Notes: generated from the letters alone by a model not told the origin. A DNA stretch of 5,968 nucleotides from Actinomycetes bacterium (GCA_023417265.1 JAEZFY010000350.1:1-5968); one strand, 5' to 3'; counted from the first letter of the stretch, positions 1-5,968 are shown. A program made the numbers and translations.

Positions 1-1
1 G

Positions 2-1591
2 GTCGGCGCCGCGGCCGGGGGCGCCGCCGGTGTCCTGGCGGTGCTTCGCATCGGCCCCCGAGGTGCCGTCGCGATGGTGTTCCTCGTCGCCGTCGGGGCG
101 CTCGCCGGTTGGCGCGGCGAGGCGAGCTGGGCGGCGTTGACGCCCACCAGCGTCGGCCCGTACACCGGTTGGGCGGCGGTCGTCGACGACCCGCAGCCGT
201 TCGGTGGGGCGACCCGAGTGATCCTCGAGATCGACGACGAGCGTTTCGAGCTGTGGGCCCGCGGACGGGCGCTGCGCGAACGCGTCGCCACGTGGCGCGG
301 CGGTGAGCTGGTGCACCTCCACGGCACGCGGGCCGCGCTCGACGAGGCGCGCGGGCGCCGTGTCGCGTGGCAGCACGTGGTCGGCGAGTTCGCCTACGAG
401 TGGGCGTCCGACACGCACCCCGGCGGGCCGCTCGGGCGGGCCTCGAACCGTGTCCGCGCCCTGCTCGAACGCGGCTCGCAGGCACTCCCGGAACCTGATG
501 CGGCCCTGTATCGCGGCCTCGTCATCGGCGACGACCGCGCCCAGCCGCCGGCGATGATCACGCGGTTCCGGGCGAGCGGGCTGTCGCACCTCACGGCGGT
601 CTCGGGGCAGAACGTGGTGTTCGTGCTGGCGCTGGCCGGACCGGCGCTGCGGCGCCTGCGGCCGTGGGCCCGCTGGCTGGCGTCGCTGGCGCTGATCGGC
701 TGGTTCGTGGCCTTGACCCGATTCGAGCCCTCGATCGTGCGCGCCGGGGCGATGGCGGCGATCTCGGCGACCGGGTTCGTCCTCGGCCGGCCCCGCGGAC
801 CGGCGCGCGTGCTCGCTGCGGCGGTCACGGCGTTGCTGTGGATCGACCCGCTGCTCGCCCACTCGGTGGGGTTCCAGCTCTCGGTGGGGGCGACGCTCGG
901 TGTCGCCGTGCTGGGCCCGCGTCTGGCAGATCGCTTCCGTGCGCTCGGCCCGCTCGCCGAGCCGGCCGGCATCACGCTCGGCGCGCAGCTCGGCGTCGCC
1001 GCCCCGCAACTACTGGTGTTCGGCGCGCTGCCGCTGGTGTCGATCCCGGCCAACTTGCTCGCCGTGCCGGTTGCCGGGCTGGTGATGCTCTATGGGCTGC
1101 CGGCCGGGTTGCTCGCCGGGGTGTTCGCCGATCAGGTGCCGGCCGTGGCAGGACTGCTGATGTGGCCGTGCCGGGTGGGTGTGCGCTGGGTCGACACGGT
1201 CGCCGCCCTGGCCGCGGCCGTCGAACCGACGGGCGCCGGGCGCTGGTGGGGGTGGCTGGCGGTGGCGCTGGTCGCGGCGTCGATCGCGGCGGCGGGGGAG
1301 CGGGCGCCGTTTGCCGGCGCGCCGACCGGGTACTCGCCGGGCATGAGCATTCCGCAGCCCGGCCAGCCCGAACCCGAAGTGCCGCCGCCGTACCACCCAC
1401 CGCTGCCGGGTGAGCCGAGTCCGTCGCCGATCATCCCCGAACCCGGGCCGGAGACACCGCAGCCGTCCCCGACCGTGCCCCCGCCGGCCGTGCCGGGCCC
1501 GGACGAACCTGCTCCGGCCCCACCGATCCCCGGTCCGGACGAGCCGTTCACCGAGCCCGGCGCACCCGGTCCGGGGCCCGGGCCGCTCTGA
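2..1591 (+). CDS. comEC: ComEC/Rec2-family DNA uptake channel protein, 5'-partial, lacking the C-terminal metallo-beta-lactamase domain
   Basis: This is the inner-membrane channel that carries single-stranded DNA into the cytoplasm during natural transformation. The frame is open to the left edge, and hydrophobic residues continue upstream of the first visible GTG (41), so the true start is probably outside. Numbering from that GTG: a hydrophobic helix at about 9-23; a soluble OB-like (DUF4131-type) region at about 35-125; then the Competence domain. That domain carries the family signature SGLSHLTAVSGQNV (179-192), EPSIVRAGAMA (229-239), DPLLAHSVGFQLSVGA (269-284) and SIPANLLAVPVAGL (334-347), with about eight to ten hydrophobic segments up to about 418. 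Full-length ComEC proteins of Firmicutes and Proteobacteria continue into a metallo-beta-lactamase domain. None is present here, as I recall also for mycobacterial homologues. Residues 433-516 form a proline-rich tail instead. The gene converges on the hexosaminidase gene with a 7-base gap. Family assignment is secure; active transformation in this organism is not shown. Confidence 0.93.
   Translation, partial: VGAAAGGAAGVLAVLRIGPRGAVAMVFLVAVGALAGWRGEASWAALTPTSVGPYTGWAAVVDDPQPFGGATRVILEIDDERFELWARGRALRERVATWRGGELVHLHGTRAALDEARGRRVAWQHVVGEFAYEWASDTHPGGPLGRASNRVRALLERGSQALPEPDAALYRGLVIGDDRAQPPAMITRFRASGLSHLTAVSGQNVVFVLALAGPALRRLRPWARWLASLALIGWFVALTRFEPSIVRAGAMAAISATGFVLGRPRGPARVLAAAVTALLWIDPLLAHSVGFQLSVGATLGVAVLGPRLADRFRALGPLAEPAGITLGAQLGVAAPQLLVFGALPLVSIPANLLAVPVAGLVMLYGLPAGLLAGVFADQVPAVAGLLMWPCRVGVRWVDTVAALAAAVEPTGAGRWWGWLAVALVAASIAAAGERAPFAGAPTGYSPGMSIPQPGQPEPEVPPPYHPPLPGEPSPSPIIPEPGPETPQPSPTVPPPAVPGPDEPAPAPPIPGPDEPFTEPGAPGPGPGPL
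1337..1588 (+). other. Acidic proline-rich C-terminal tail of ComEC
   Basis: This stretch encodes the last 84 residues of ComEC. By my count 37 are proline; about ten are Asp or Glu, there is one His, and there is no Lys or Arg. The hexapeptide PGPDEP occurs twice (residues 485-490 and 497-502). At DNA level, cccggtccgg recurs at 1529-1538 and 1565-1574. The segment is predicted to be disordered and sits where longer ComEC proteins carry the metallo-beta-lactamase domain. That would place it outside the membrane if the topology is conserved, which is inference. The reading frame is uninterrupted from the membrane domain to the stop, so I see no frameshift. Confidence 0.8.
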
Positions 1592-1609
1592 CGCCGACTC
1601 AGCCGGCCC
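1580..1609. terminator. Candidate bidirectional hairpin between convergent comEC and hexosaminidase genes
   Basis: An imperfect dyad is centred on the 7-base gap between the two convergent stop codons. GGGCCG (1580-1585) pairs with CGGCCC (1604-1609), and CTGA (1588-1591) pairs with TCAG (1599-1602). The two stems are separated by a small internal loop (CT against C), and the apical loop is CGCCGAC (1592-1598). No T-run follows on either strand, so it is not a canonical intrinsic terminator. The CTGA/TCAG part is partly forced, because two facing TGA stops are always complementary. The outer GC stem is not forced. A role in ending both transcripts is inference. Confidence 0.35.
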
Positions 1610-2999
1610 AGGCGCGCTCGGCGAACGCGTCGAGGCGCGGCAGCAGGCGCTGCCACAGCGTCGCTTCGTCGGGCACGAGCTCGGTCCACAGACACGCCTG
1701 CACGCCGAGCAGGCGGGCCCGCTCGCTCGGGGTCCACCCGGCGCCGGGCGCGAAGGCCTGCACGTCGGCGAGTGACGTCGCCCCCGCCCAGTGCATGCCG
1801 GGCGTGTCCCAGCGGGCGTCGAGTGCCATGTCGAGGTAGTACGCGTCACCGGGCGCAAGCACGACGTCGTAGCCGGAGGCGGCGAGCGCCTGCCCATCGG
1901 CCGCGGTCCGCCAGGCGACGACGTACCCGTCGTCGGGCTGCATCCCGCCCGACTCGGCGGCCTCTTGCCAGGCGCCGACGTGGCGCCCGGTGCGGGCATG
2001 GATCAGGGCGATCAGTTCACGATGGAAGTGTGCTTCGATCTCGCGCACGGACTCCCATCCGTGGGCGGCCTGCAACGCCCGCACGGTGGGCGAGCCGCGC
2101 CATGCCCCGGCCGGCACTTCGTCGCCCCCGATGTGGAGGTGCGGCGAGTGCGGGAACAGCTCGGCCAGCGTGTCGACGACCGCCGTCAGGAAGCGCTGCG
2201 TGGTCGCCAGTCCGGGCACGAGCACGTTGTCGGTGAAGAACTGCACGCTGCGGGCGTGCGACGTGTCGTCGGGATCACGCAGCTCGGGGAGCGCGGTAAG
2301 TGCCGCATGGTTGTGCGCGGGCAGATCGACTTCGGGCACGAGCACGATGCCCAGTCCGGCAGCATGGGTGACCCAGCGGCCGATCTCGGCGGGCGTGTAG
2401 GCCCGCCCCGCAGGTGACGCACCACCGCCGAGCATCGGCGGGAGCCGGCGCCCGTGGCCGCGCGTACCGCCGTGCTCGGCGCGCGCCGGGTACTGCGCCA
2501 CCGGCAGGCGCCACGCCTCGTCGTCGGTGAGGTGCAGGTGCAGGTGAGTGAGGCGCCGCTCGGCCGCGGCATCGAGCACGCGCAGGACGACATCGGGCTC
2601 GAACCATTGGCGGGCGAGGTCGAGATGGAGCCCCCGGAACGCGTGCGCCGGTTCACCCGTGAACGTCAGCTCGGGTAGCGGGGTCATGGGGGCAACGGGT
2701 GCCACCGGCTGGGCCACCGTGCTGGTCATCGGCACGACCTCGATCGGGCTGGTGCTCCCGTCGGCAAGGATCGCGAACGCGCTCAGCGGCCCGTCGTTGG
2801 CGTGCTCGGGTGGATGGCTGACGGTGAGCTCGCTGAGCGCTCCGGGATCGAGTTCGTGATAGGTGCCGAGCTGGACCACATGGGGCGCGAGGACGACCAT
2901 GCTGGTGACCGCGAGGCGGGCACCGGGTGGGAGCGGCCGGTCGAGTTCGAGCGTGATGGTCGCGCCGTTCCAACGCGACCGGAGCACGGGGAGCGTCAT
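1599..2999 (-). CDS. Cytoplasmic beta-N-acetylhexosaminidase, glycoside hydrolase family 20
   Basis: This 466-residue enzyme is predicted to remove terminal beta-linked GlcNAc (possibly GalNAc) from oligosaccharides such as chitobiose or cell-wall fragments. GH20 signatures are clear: FRGLHLDLARQW (121-132, substrate-binding Arg122), HLHLTDDEAWRL (154-165), PEVDLPAHNHA (222-232), HIGGDEVP (289-296, catalytic pair Asp293-Glu294), GAWQEA (342-347), LAPGDAYYLDM (381-391) and GVQACLWTE (432-440). No signal peptide or membrane segment is seen, so it should act in the cytoplasm on imported sugars. Residues 1-90 form a beta-rich N-terminal domain with a YHEL motif (47-50). It resembles the one I recall from alphaproteobacterial hexosaminidases of about 600 residues. 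A Pro/Ala/Val linker (about 90-119) then leads straight into the barrel. I chose the ATG at 2999 because it overlaps the nagB stop as ATGA and follows a weak ribosome site; the frame stays open further upstream only inside nagB. It is the last gene of the holA-nagA-nagB block. The protein ends right after AERAW, slightly short at the C-terminus. Confidence 0.93.
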   Translation of the reverse strand: MTLPVLRSRWNGATITLELDRPLPPGARLAVTSMVVLAPHVVQLGTYHELDPGALSELTVSHPPEHANDGPLSAFAILADGSTSPIEVVPMTSTVAQPVAPVAPMTPLPELTFTGEPAHAFRGLHLDLARQWFEPDVVLRVLDAAAERRLTHLHLHLTDDEAWRLPVAQYPARAEHGGTRGHGRRLPPMLGGGASPAGRAYTPAEIGRWVTHAAGLGIVLVPEVDLPAHNHAALTALPELRDPDDTSHARSVQFFTDNVLVPGLATTQRFLTAVVDTLAELFPHSPHLHIGGDEVPAGAWRGSPTVRALQAAHGWESVREIEAHFHRELIALIHARTGRHVGAWQEAAESGGMQPDDGYVVAWRTAADGQALAASGYDVVLAPGDAYYLDMALDARWDTPGMHWAGATSLADVQAFAPGAGWTPSERARLLGVQACLWTELVPDEATLWQRLLPRLDAFAERAWAG

Positions 3000-3787
3000 A
3001 GCGTTTGCCAGCCTGGCTTGTGACGGTACGCCTCGCGGTAGTAATCGGCGAGTTCCAGCTCGGTGGCGGCGGCTTCGTCGACGACGATCGTGGCGTGGGG
3101 GTGGAGTTGCAGCACCGAGGCCGGGCAGAACGCGGTGACCGGGCCCTCGATCGCCGCCGCAATCGGTGCGGCCTTGGCGGTGCCGGTGGCGATCAGGAGC
3201 AAGTGCCGGGCGTCGAGGATCGTGCCCAGCCCTTGAGTGACGACATGGCGCGGAACGGCCCCCGGGTCGCCGCCGAAGAAGCGCGAATTGTCGGCCCGGG
3301 TGGCGTCGGTGAGCGTCTTGACGCGTGTGCGTGACGCCAGCGACGACCCCGGCTCGTTGAACCCGATGTGCCCGTCGCGCCCGATTCCGAGGAGCTGTAC
3401 GTCGACCCCGCCGAGTTCGCCCAGCAGCGAGTCGTAGGCCGCGCACGCGGTGGCCAGCTGCTCGGCTGGGCCCCACGCGTCGGGCCCGTGGAGGCGGGTG
3501 GGGTCGAGGTCGGTCAGATCGGTGAACTCGCGGTGGATGAACGCCCGGTAGCCCTCGGGATGCCCGGCCGGGAGGCCGACGTACTCGTCGAGCAGGACCG
3601 TCGTCGCGTGGGCGAGCGACAGTTCGCCGGCCGCCACCGCAGCGACCAGCCGGCGGTACACCCCCAGCGGGGAACTGCCCGTGGCGAGCCCGAGCACGGC
3701 GGTCGGCTTCCGGGCGACGAGGTCGACGACGACCCCGGCGGCCACCGCCGCGGCGGCGTCGGCGTCGGGGACGATCACGACTTCCAT
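2996..3787 (-). CDS. nagB: Glucosamine-6-phosphate deaminase
   Basis: NagB converts glucosamine-6-phosphate to fructose-6-phosphate and ammonia, the step that sends amino sugars into glycolysis. The 263 residues match the normal family length. Visible landmarks are the phosphate-binding ATGSSP loop (35-40), LLDEYVGLP (65-73) with the enolisation base Asp67 (E. coli Asp72), and GIGRDGHIGFNEP (134-146) with Asp138, His140 and Glu145 matching E. coli Asp141, His143 and Glu148. SSLASRTRVKTL (148-159) keeps Arg155 and Lys157, which correspond to E. coli Arg158 and Lys160 at the allosteric GlcNAc-6-P site, so feed-forward activation by the NagA substrate is possible (inference). The ATG at 3787 is supported by GGGAGGG just upstream. 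The start overlaps the end of nagA by 13 bases, and the stop overlaps the hexosaminidase start by 4, pointing to translational coupling. Confidence 0.97.
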   Translation of the reverse strand: MEVVIVPDADAAAAVAAGVVVDLVARKPTAVLGLATGSSPLGVYRRLVAAVAAGELSLAHATTVLLDEYVGLPAGHPEGYRAFIHREFTDLTDLDPTRLHGPDAWGPAEQLATACAAYDSLLGELGGVDVQLLGIGRDGHIGFNEPGSSLASRTRVKTLTDATRADNSRFFGGDPGAVPRHVVTQGLGTILDARHLLLIATGTAKAAPIAAAIEGPVTAFCPASVLQLHPHATIVVDEAAATELELADYYREAYRHKPGWQTL

Positions 3788-4908
3788 GCGACCCTCCCGG
3801 CGACGATCGTGGTGGTCACGCGCAGATCCGTGTCGAGCAGCACGACGTCGGCGCGGGTGCCCGCGGCGAGCCGGCCCCGGTCGGCGAGCCCGAGCAGCGC
3901 GGCCGGCACTCGGCTGGCGCAGGCGAGCGCCTCGGCCGCGGTGCAGCCCGTGAACCGCACGAGGTTGCGTACGGCGGCATCCATCGACAGATCACTCCCG
4001 GCGAGCACCCCCTCGGCGGTGCGCACGCCGTGGTCGCCACGCTCGATCGGCTGGCTGCCGAGCGGCACCTCCGATCCAGGCTCGACGCCGAGTGCGGCGA
4101 CGGCGTCGGTGACGAGCATCGTGCGCCGCGGCCCGAGCGCCCGCCAGGCCATCGCCACGGCGATCGGGTCGACGTGGTGGCCGTCGCAGATCAGCCCGGC
4201 GACGACGGTCGGATCGGCGAGCGTCGCCCCGACCGGTCCCGGGGCCCGGTGCTCGAACCCGGCCATGGCGTTGAACAAGTGTGTCACCGCCGAGGCGCCG
4301 GCAGCCCGGGCGGCGGCGAACTCGTCGGCCGTGCAGGCCGTGTGGCCGAGCGCCACGGTGACGCCGGCGGCCACCAGGCCGGCGATCGCCGTCAGCGCGC
4401 CGGGGACTTCGGGGGCGAGCGTCACCATGCGGACCCCGGTGGCTGCGCTCCAGCTCGCGAGTTCGTCAACGTCGACGGGGCCGAGCCGGGTGGGGTCGTG
4501 GGCGCCGACCTTCGTCGGTGCGAGCATCGGCCCTTCGAAGTGCAGGCCGAGCGGCACGGCCGCGGCAGCGTTGTGGGCGAGTTCGGCGAGCGCCCGCCGG
4601 GCGGCCGTGCGCCGCTCGCGCGTGGAACTCACGATCGTCGGCAGGAAGGCGGTGACGCCGGTGGCGGGGAGTACGGCGGCGACACTGCCGATCGAGCTCG
4701 GGTCGGTCGTGAAGTCGTGGCCCCAGCCGCCGTTGATCTGGACGTCGACGAAGCCGGGGGCGACGAACAACCCGTCGGCGTCGATCACGACCGCGCCGGC
4801 CGGGGCCACCGGTTCGGCGACGATTCGCCCGCCGCGGGCGAACAGGTCGGTGGACACGAAGCCGGTGTCGGTGAGCACCGACCCGCCGCGGATCAGCAGT
4901 GCGTCCAC
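3775..4908 (-). CDS. nagA: N-acetylglucosamine-6-phosphate deacetylase
   Basis: NagA hydrolyses GlcNAc-6-phosphate to glucosamine-6-phosphate and acetate, feeding NagB. This 377-residue amidohydrolase-superfamily protein has normal length. In order it shows PGFVDVQINGGWG (51-63), where the superfamily HxH is replaced by Gln-x-Asn as usual for NagA; HFEGP (123-127) with metal ligand Glu125; GAHDP (135-139); GHT (188-190) with ligand His189; THLFNAM (209-215) with His210; DGHH (242-245); VTDAVAALG (266-274) with catalytic Asp268; and LAGSDLSMD (302-310). The C-terminal strand region GTRADVVLLD (350-359) completes the composite beta domain. It starts with GTG at 4908, supported by GCGAGG four bases upstream and by the usual LLIRGG N-terminus. 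It begins 13 bases after the holA stop and runs 13 bases into nagB. The protein is cytoplasmic, and all the catalytic residues I could check are present. Confidence 0.97.
   Translation of the reverse strand: MDALLIRGGSVLTDTGFVSTDLFARGGRIVAEPVAPAGAVVIDADGLFVAPGFVDVQINGGWGHDFTTDPSSIGSVAAVLPATGVTAFLPTIVSSTRERRTAARRALAELAHNAAAAVPLGLHFEGPMLAPTKVGAHDPTRLGPVDVDELASWSAATGVRMVTLAPEVPGALTAIAGLVAAGVTVALGHTACTADEFAAARAAGASAVTHLFNAMAGFEHRAPGPVGATLADPTVVAGLICDGHHVDPIAVAMAWRALGPRRTMLVTDAVAALGVEPGSEVPLGSQPIERGDHGVRTAEGVLAGSDLSMDAAVRNLVRFTGCTAAEALACASRVPAALLGLADRGRLAAGTRADVVLLDTDLRVTTTIVAGRVAWKS
3792..3798 (-). promoter_or_regulatory. Ribosome binding site of nagB
   Basis: On the minus strand GGGAGGG lies 4 bases before the nagB ATG. 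It is the best Shine-Dalgarno match in the window and sits inside the last codons of nagA. It fixes the nagB start at 3787 and suggests that nagB is translated strongly in its own right as well as by coupling. Confidence 0.8.
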
Positions 4909-4912
4909 GTGG

Positions 4913-4918
4913 CCTCGC
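4913..4918 (-). promoter_or_regulatory. Ribosome binding site of nagA
   Basis: On the minus strand GCGAGG lies 4 bases before the nagA GTG, within the 13-base gap after the holA stop. It supports the GTG start, there being no nearby ATG. There is too little space for an independent promoter between the two genes, although one inside holA cannot be excluded. Confidence 0.6.
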
Positions 4919-4921
4919 CGG

Positions 4922-5890
4922 TCACCGGGCGGCCCGCAGCCGGCTCAGGCGGGCGACGAGGATGTCGAGCACGGTCGCCGCGTCGAGCCCCGTGTCGCCG
5001 TGCAGGTCGCGGTCGGCCTTGGCGAGCAGCTGCACCGCCCGGGCGATCGCCTGGCCGCCGAGGTCCCGGTAGGTGCCGAGCGCCTTCTTGGCCGGGAACC
5101 CGGGCTTGATGCCGATCGCCGCGGCGGCGTCGTTCTCGCTGCGCGCGTCGGCGCCGTCGAGGCGCGCGAGTCGGGCGTAGTGGGTGTGCAGGATCGCCAG
5201 GATCTGCAGCGGGTGACGCTCGCCGCCGTGAACCATCCGGCGCGCCAGTTCGAGCGCCTTGGCGGTGTTGCCGCGGTCGAGGGCGTCGGTGAGGTCCCAC
5301 GGCGGGACGCCACCCCCCTCGCCCAGGAACGGCTCGACGTCGGCCTCGCCGAGCCTGACACCCTCGCCGTAGGTGGAGGCCAGCACGGCGAGCACCCCGG
5401 CGAGGCGGCCGGCGTCCTCGCCGAGATGCGTCGCCAGGCGGGCCGCAGCCGACGAGTCGAGCCGCAGCCCGGCCTCCTCGGCTTGCGTGCGCACCCAGAC
5501 GACCCGGTCGTTGGCCCGCGACGGCGGGGTCGTGTCGACGCGCTGCCCGCCGGCCGCGGTGACCGCATCGGTGAGCTGCTTGGTGAGCCGGCCGCCGCCG
5601 CTGACCAACACCAGCTCGGTGGTCGCCAACGGGTCGGCCAGATAGGCGACCAGCGGACCCAGCTCGGCCGCCACGAAGCGGCCGATGTCGCGGGCGACGA
5701 CCACCCGGCGATCGGTGAGGAACGGTGGTGTCTGGGCTGCGTCGGCCACGGCCCGCAGTTCGTACTCCTCGCCCTCGAACTCGGCGACCATCAGCGACCG
5801 GTCGGCGTCGCCGACCAGGCGCTTCACCAGGTCCGACACCTGCGAACGGAGCACCGACTCGTCGGTGCCGGTGAGGAGGTGGACACCCAT
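4922..5890 (-). CDS. holA: DNA polymerase III subunit delta (clamp loader)
   Basis: HolA is the delta subunit of the clamp-loader complex, which opens the sliding clamp and loads it on primed DNA. The protein has 322 residues, typical of the family. The N-terminal AAA+-like domain begins with LLTGTDESVLRSQ (5-17), which keeps the family GxD pattern but is not a full Walker A site, as expected for delta. PFLTDRRVVVARD (56-68) is the conserved strand motif. The middle region carries WDLTDALDRGNTAKAL (198-213), and the C-terminal collar domain carries HPLQILAILHTHYARL (226-241) and LLAKADRDLHGDTGLD (288-303). The ATG at 5890 is the first in-frame start; no strong Shine-Dalgarno site precedes it. 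A weak -10-like CAGACT 7-12 bases upstream could mean a leaderless transcript, but this is a guess. It appears to be the first gene of an operon continuing into nagA. In many actinobacteria holA follows comEC on the same strand, whereas here it faces comEC across the nag genes. Confidence 0.93.
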   Translation of the reverse strand: MGVHLLTGTDESVLRSQVSDLVKRLVGDADRSLMVAEFEGEEYELRAVADAAQTPPFLTDRRVVVARDIGRFVAAELGPLVAYLADPLATTELVLVSGGGRLTKQLTDAVTAAGGQRVDTTPPSRANDRVVWVRTQAEEAGLRLDSSAAARLATHLGEDAGRLAGVLAVLASTYGEGVRLGEADVEPFLGEGGGVPPWDLTDALDRGNTAKALELARRMVHGGERHPLQILAILHTHYARLARLDGADARSENDAAAAIGIKPGFPAKKALGTYRDLGGQAIARAVQLLAKADRDLHGDTGLDAATVLDILVARLSRLRAAR

Positions 5891-5949
5891 GCGGCGAGTC
5901 TGCCACGAGCGTGCACACGAATGGCCGGGGGCTGCGGCGACGCGCGACG

Positions 5950-5968
5950 GCCCGGGGCGACCCCGGGC
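5950..5968. terminator. Strong GC hairpin at the window edge, upstream of holA
   Basis: GCCCGGGG (5950-5957) and CCCCGGGC (5961-5968) form a perfect 8-base-pair stem around a CGA loop, and the stem might continue past the edge. No T-run follows on the holA side. It lies 60 bases before the holA start, so it may end a minus-strand gene entering from the right, or form structure in the holA leader. Nothing else is recognisable in the 5891-5949 leader. The structure is clear; its function is inferred. Confidence 0.35.

Larger units (their letters stand above)
1599..5890 (-). other. Predicted four-gene operon holA-nagA-nagB-hexosaminidase
   Basis: All four genes lie on the minus strand, with spacings of 13 bases (holA to nagA), a 13-base overlap (nagA to nagB) and a 4-base ATGA overlap (nagB to hexosaminidase). 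No internal gap is long enough for a promoter outside coding sequence. I saw no palindromic operator resembling the DasR/NagR-type TGGTCTAGACCA consensus in the leader or at the gene junctions. The last three genes form one catabolic path from GlcNAc oligosaccharides towards fructose-6-phosphate, except for the missing GlcNAc phosphorylation step. Co-transcription with holA is inferred from spacing alone. Confidence 0.7.

Noticed and set aside
41..43. GTG at 41 as the true comEC start
   Set aside because: In-frame codons to the left edge encode more hydrophobic residues (Ala/Gly/Val-rich), as expected for the first ComEC membrane helices, so the start is probably upstream of the window.
1010..1999. 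Long minus-strand open frames opposite the comEC 3' end
   Set aside because: The products are Arg/Pro/Gly-rich without family motifs and are explained as antisense shadows of the proline-rich tail and the membrane domain.
3000..3476. N-terminal extension of the hexosaminidase frame upstream of 2999
   Set aside because: The frame stays open, but it lies wholly within nagB, is Arg-rich and lacks domain features. The ATGA overlap at 2996-2999 is a typical coupled start.
4030..5109. A 359-codon open frame on the plus strand opposite nagA and holA
   Set aside because: Its product is low-complexity Arg/Gly/Ala sequence with no recognisable motif, and it is antisense to two genes with full catalytic or family signatures. 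Long antisense frames are expected at this GC content.
4893..5918. Alternative minus-strand frame overlapping the whole of holA
   Set aside because: It is a frame-shifted reading of holA with extreme Arg/Gly content; the holA frame carries all the conserved delta-subunit motifs.
1..5968. tRNA, rRNA, CRISPR arrays, insertion sequences, integrase or attachment sites
   Set aside because: No cloverleaf-like sequence, spaced repeat array, transposase-like protein or flanking inverted repeat was seen by eye. The possible inversion at this locus leaves no visible mobile-element scar.

Overview
The window is a gene-dense, very GC-rich piece of bacterial chromosome with five protein-coding genes and almost no intergenic DNA. 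The GC bias, heavy Ala/Arg/Gly/Val codon use, a ComEC without its usual nuclease-like domain and the comEC/holA neighbourhood all suggest a high-GC actinobacterium. An Acidimicrobiia-like lineage is possible, but this is inference; no rRNA or other strong taxonomic marker is present.

Layout: (1) Bases 2-1591, plus strand: the 3' part of comEC, the DNA-uptake channel. It is open through the left edge, so its true start is outside. It ends in an acidic, proline-rich tail instead of a metallo-beta-lactamase domain. (2) A 7-base gap separates it from a convergent minus-strand block, and an imperfect dyad spans both stop codons. (3) The minus-strand block, read right to left, is holA (DNA polymerase III delta subunit), nagA (GlcNAc-6-phosphate deacetylase), nagB (glucosamine-6-phosphate deaminase) and a cytoplasmic family-20 beta-N-acetylhexosaminidase. 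Spacings are +13, -13 and -4 bases, so the four genes look like one translationally coupled operon. (4) The 78 bases right of holA hold only its leader and a strong GC hairpin at the window edge.

The three sugar genes form a coherent path: the hexosaminidase would release GlcNAc from short oligosaccharides, NagA deacetylates GlcNAc-6-P to GlcN-6-P, and NagB converts that to fructose-6-P and ammonia. The kinase or PTS needed to phosphorylate GlcNAc, a transporter and a regulator are not in the window.

No radically new system is evident. The points most worth a second look are the placement of an amino-sugar catabolic operon directly behind the replication gene holA, with holA facing comEC instead of following it; a shortened GH20 enzyme in which a Pro/Ala linker replaces the domain expected before the catalytic barrel; and the ComEC proline-rich tail.
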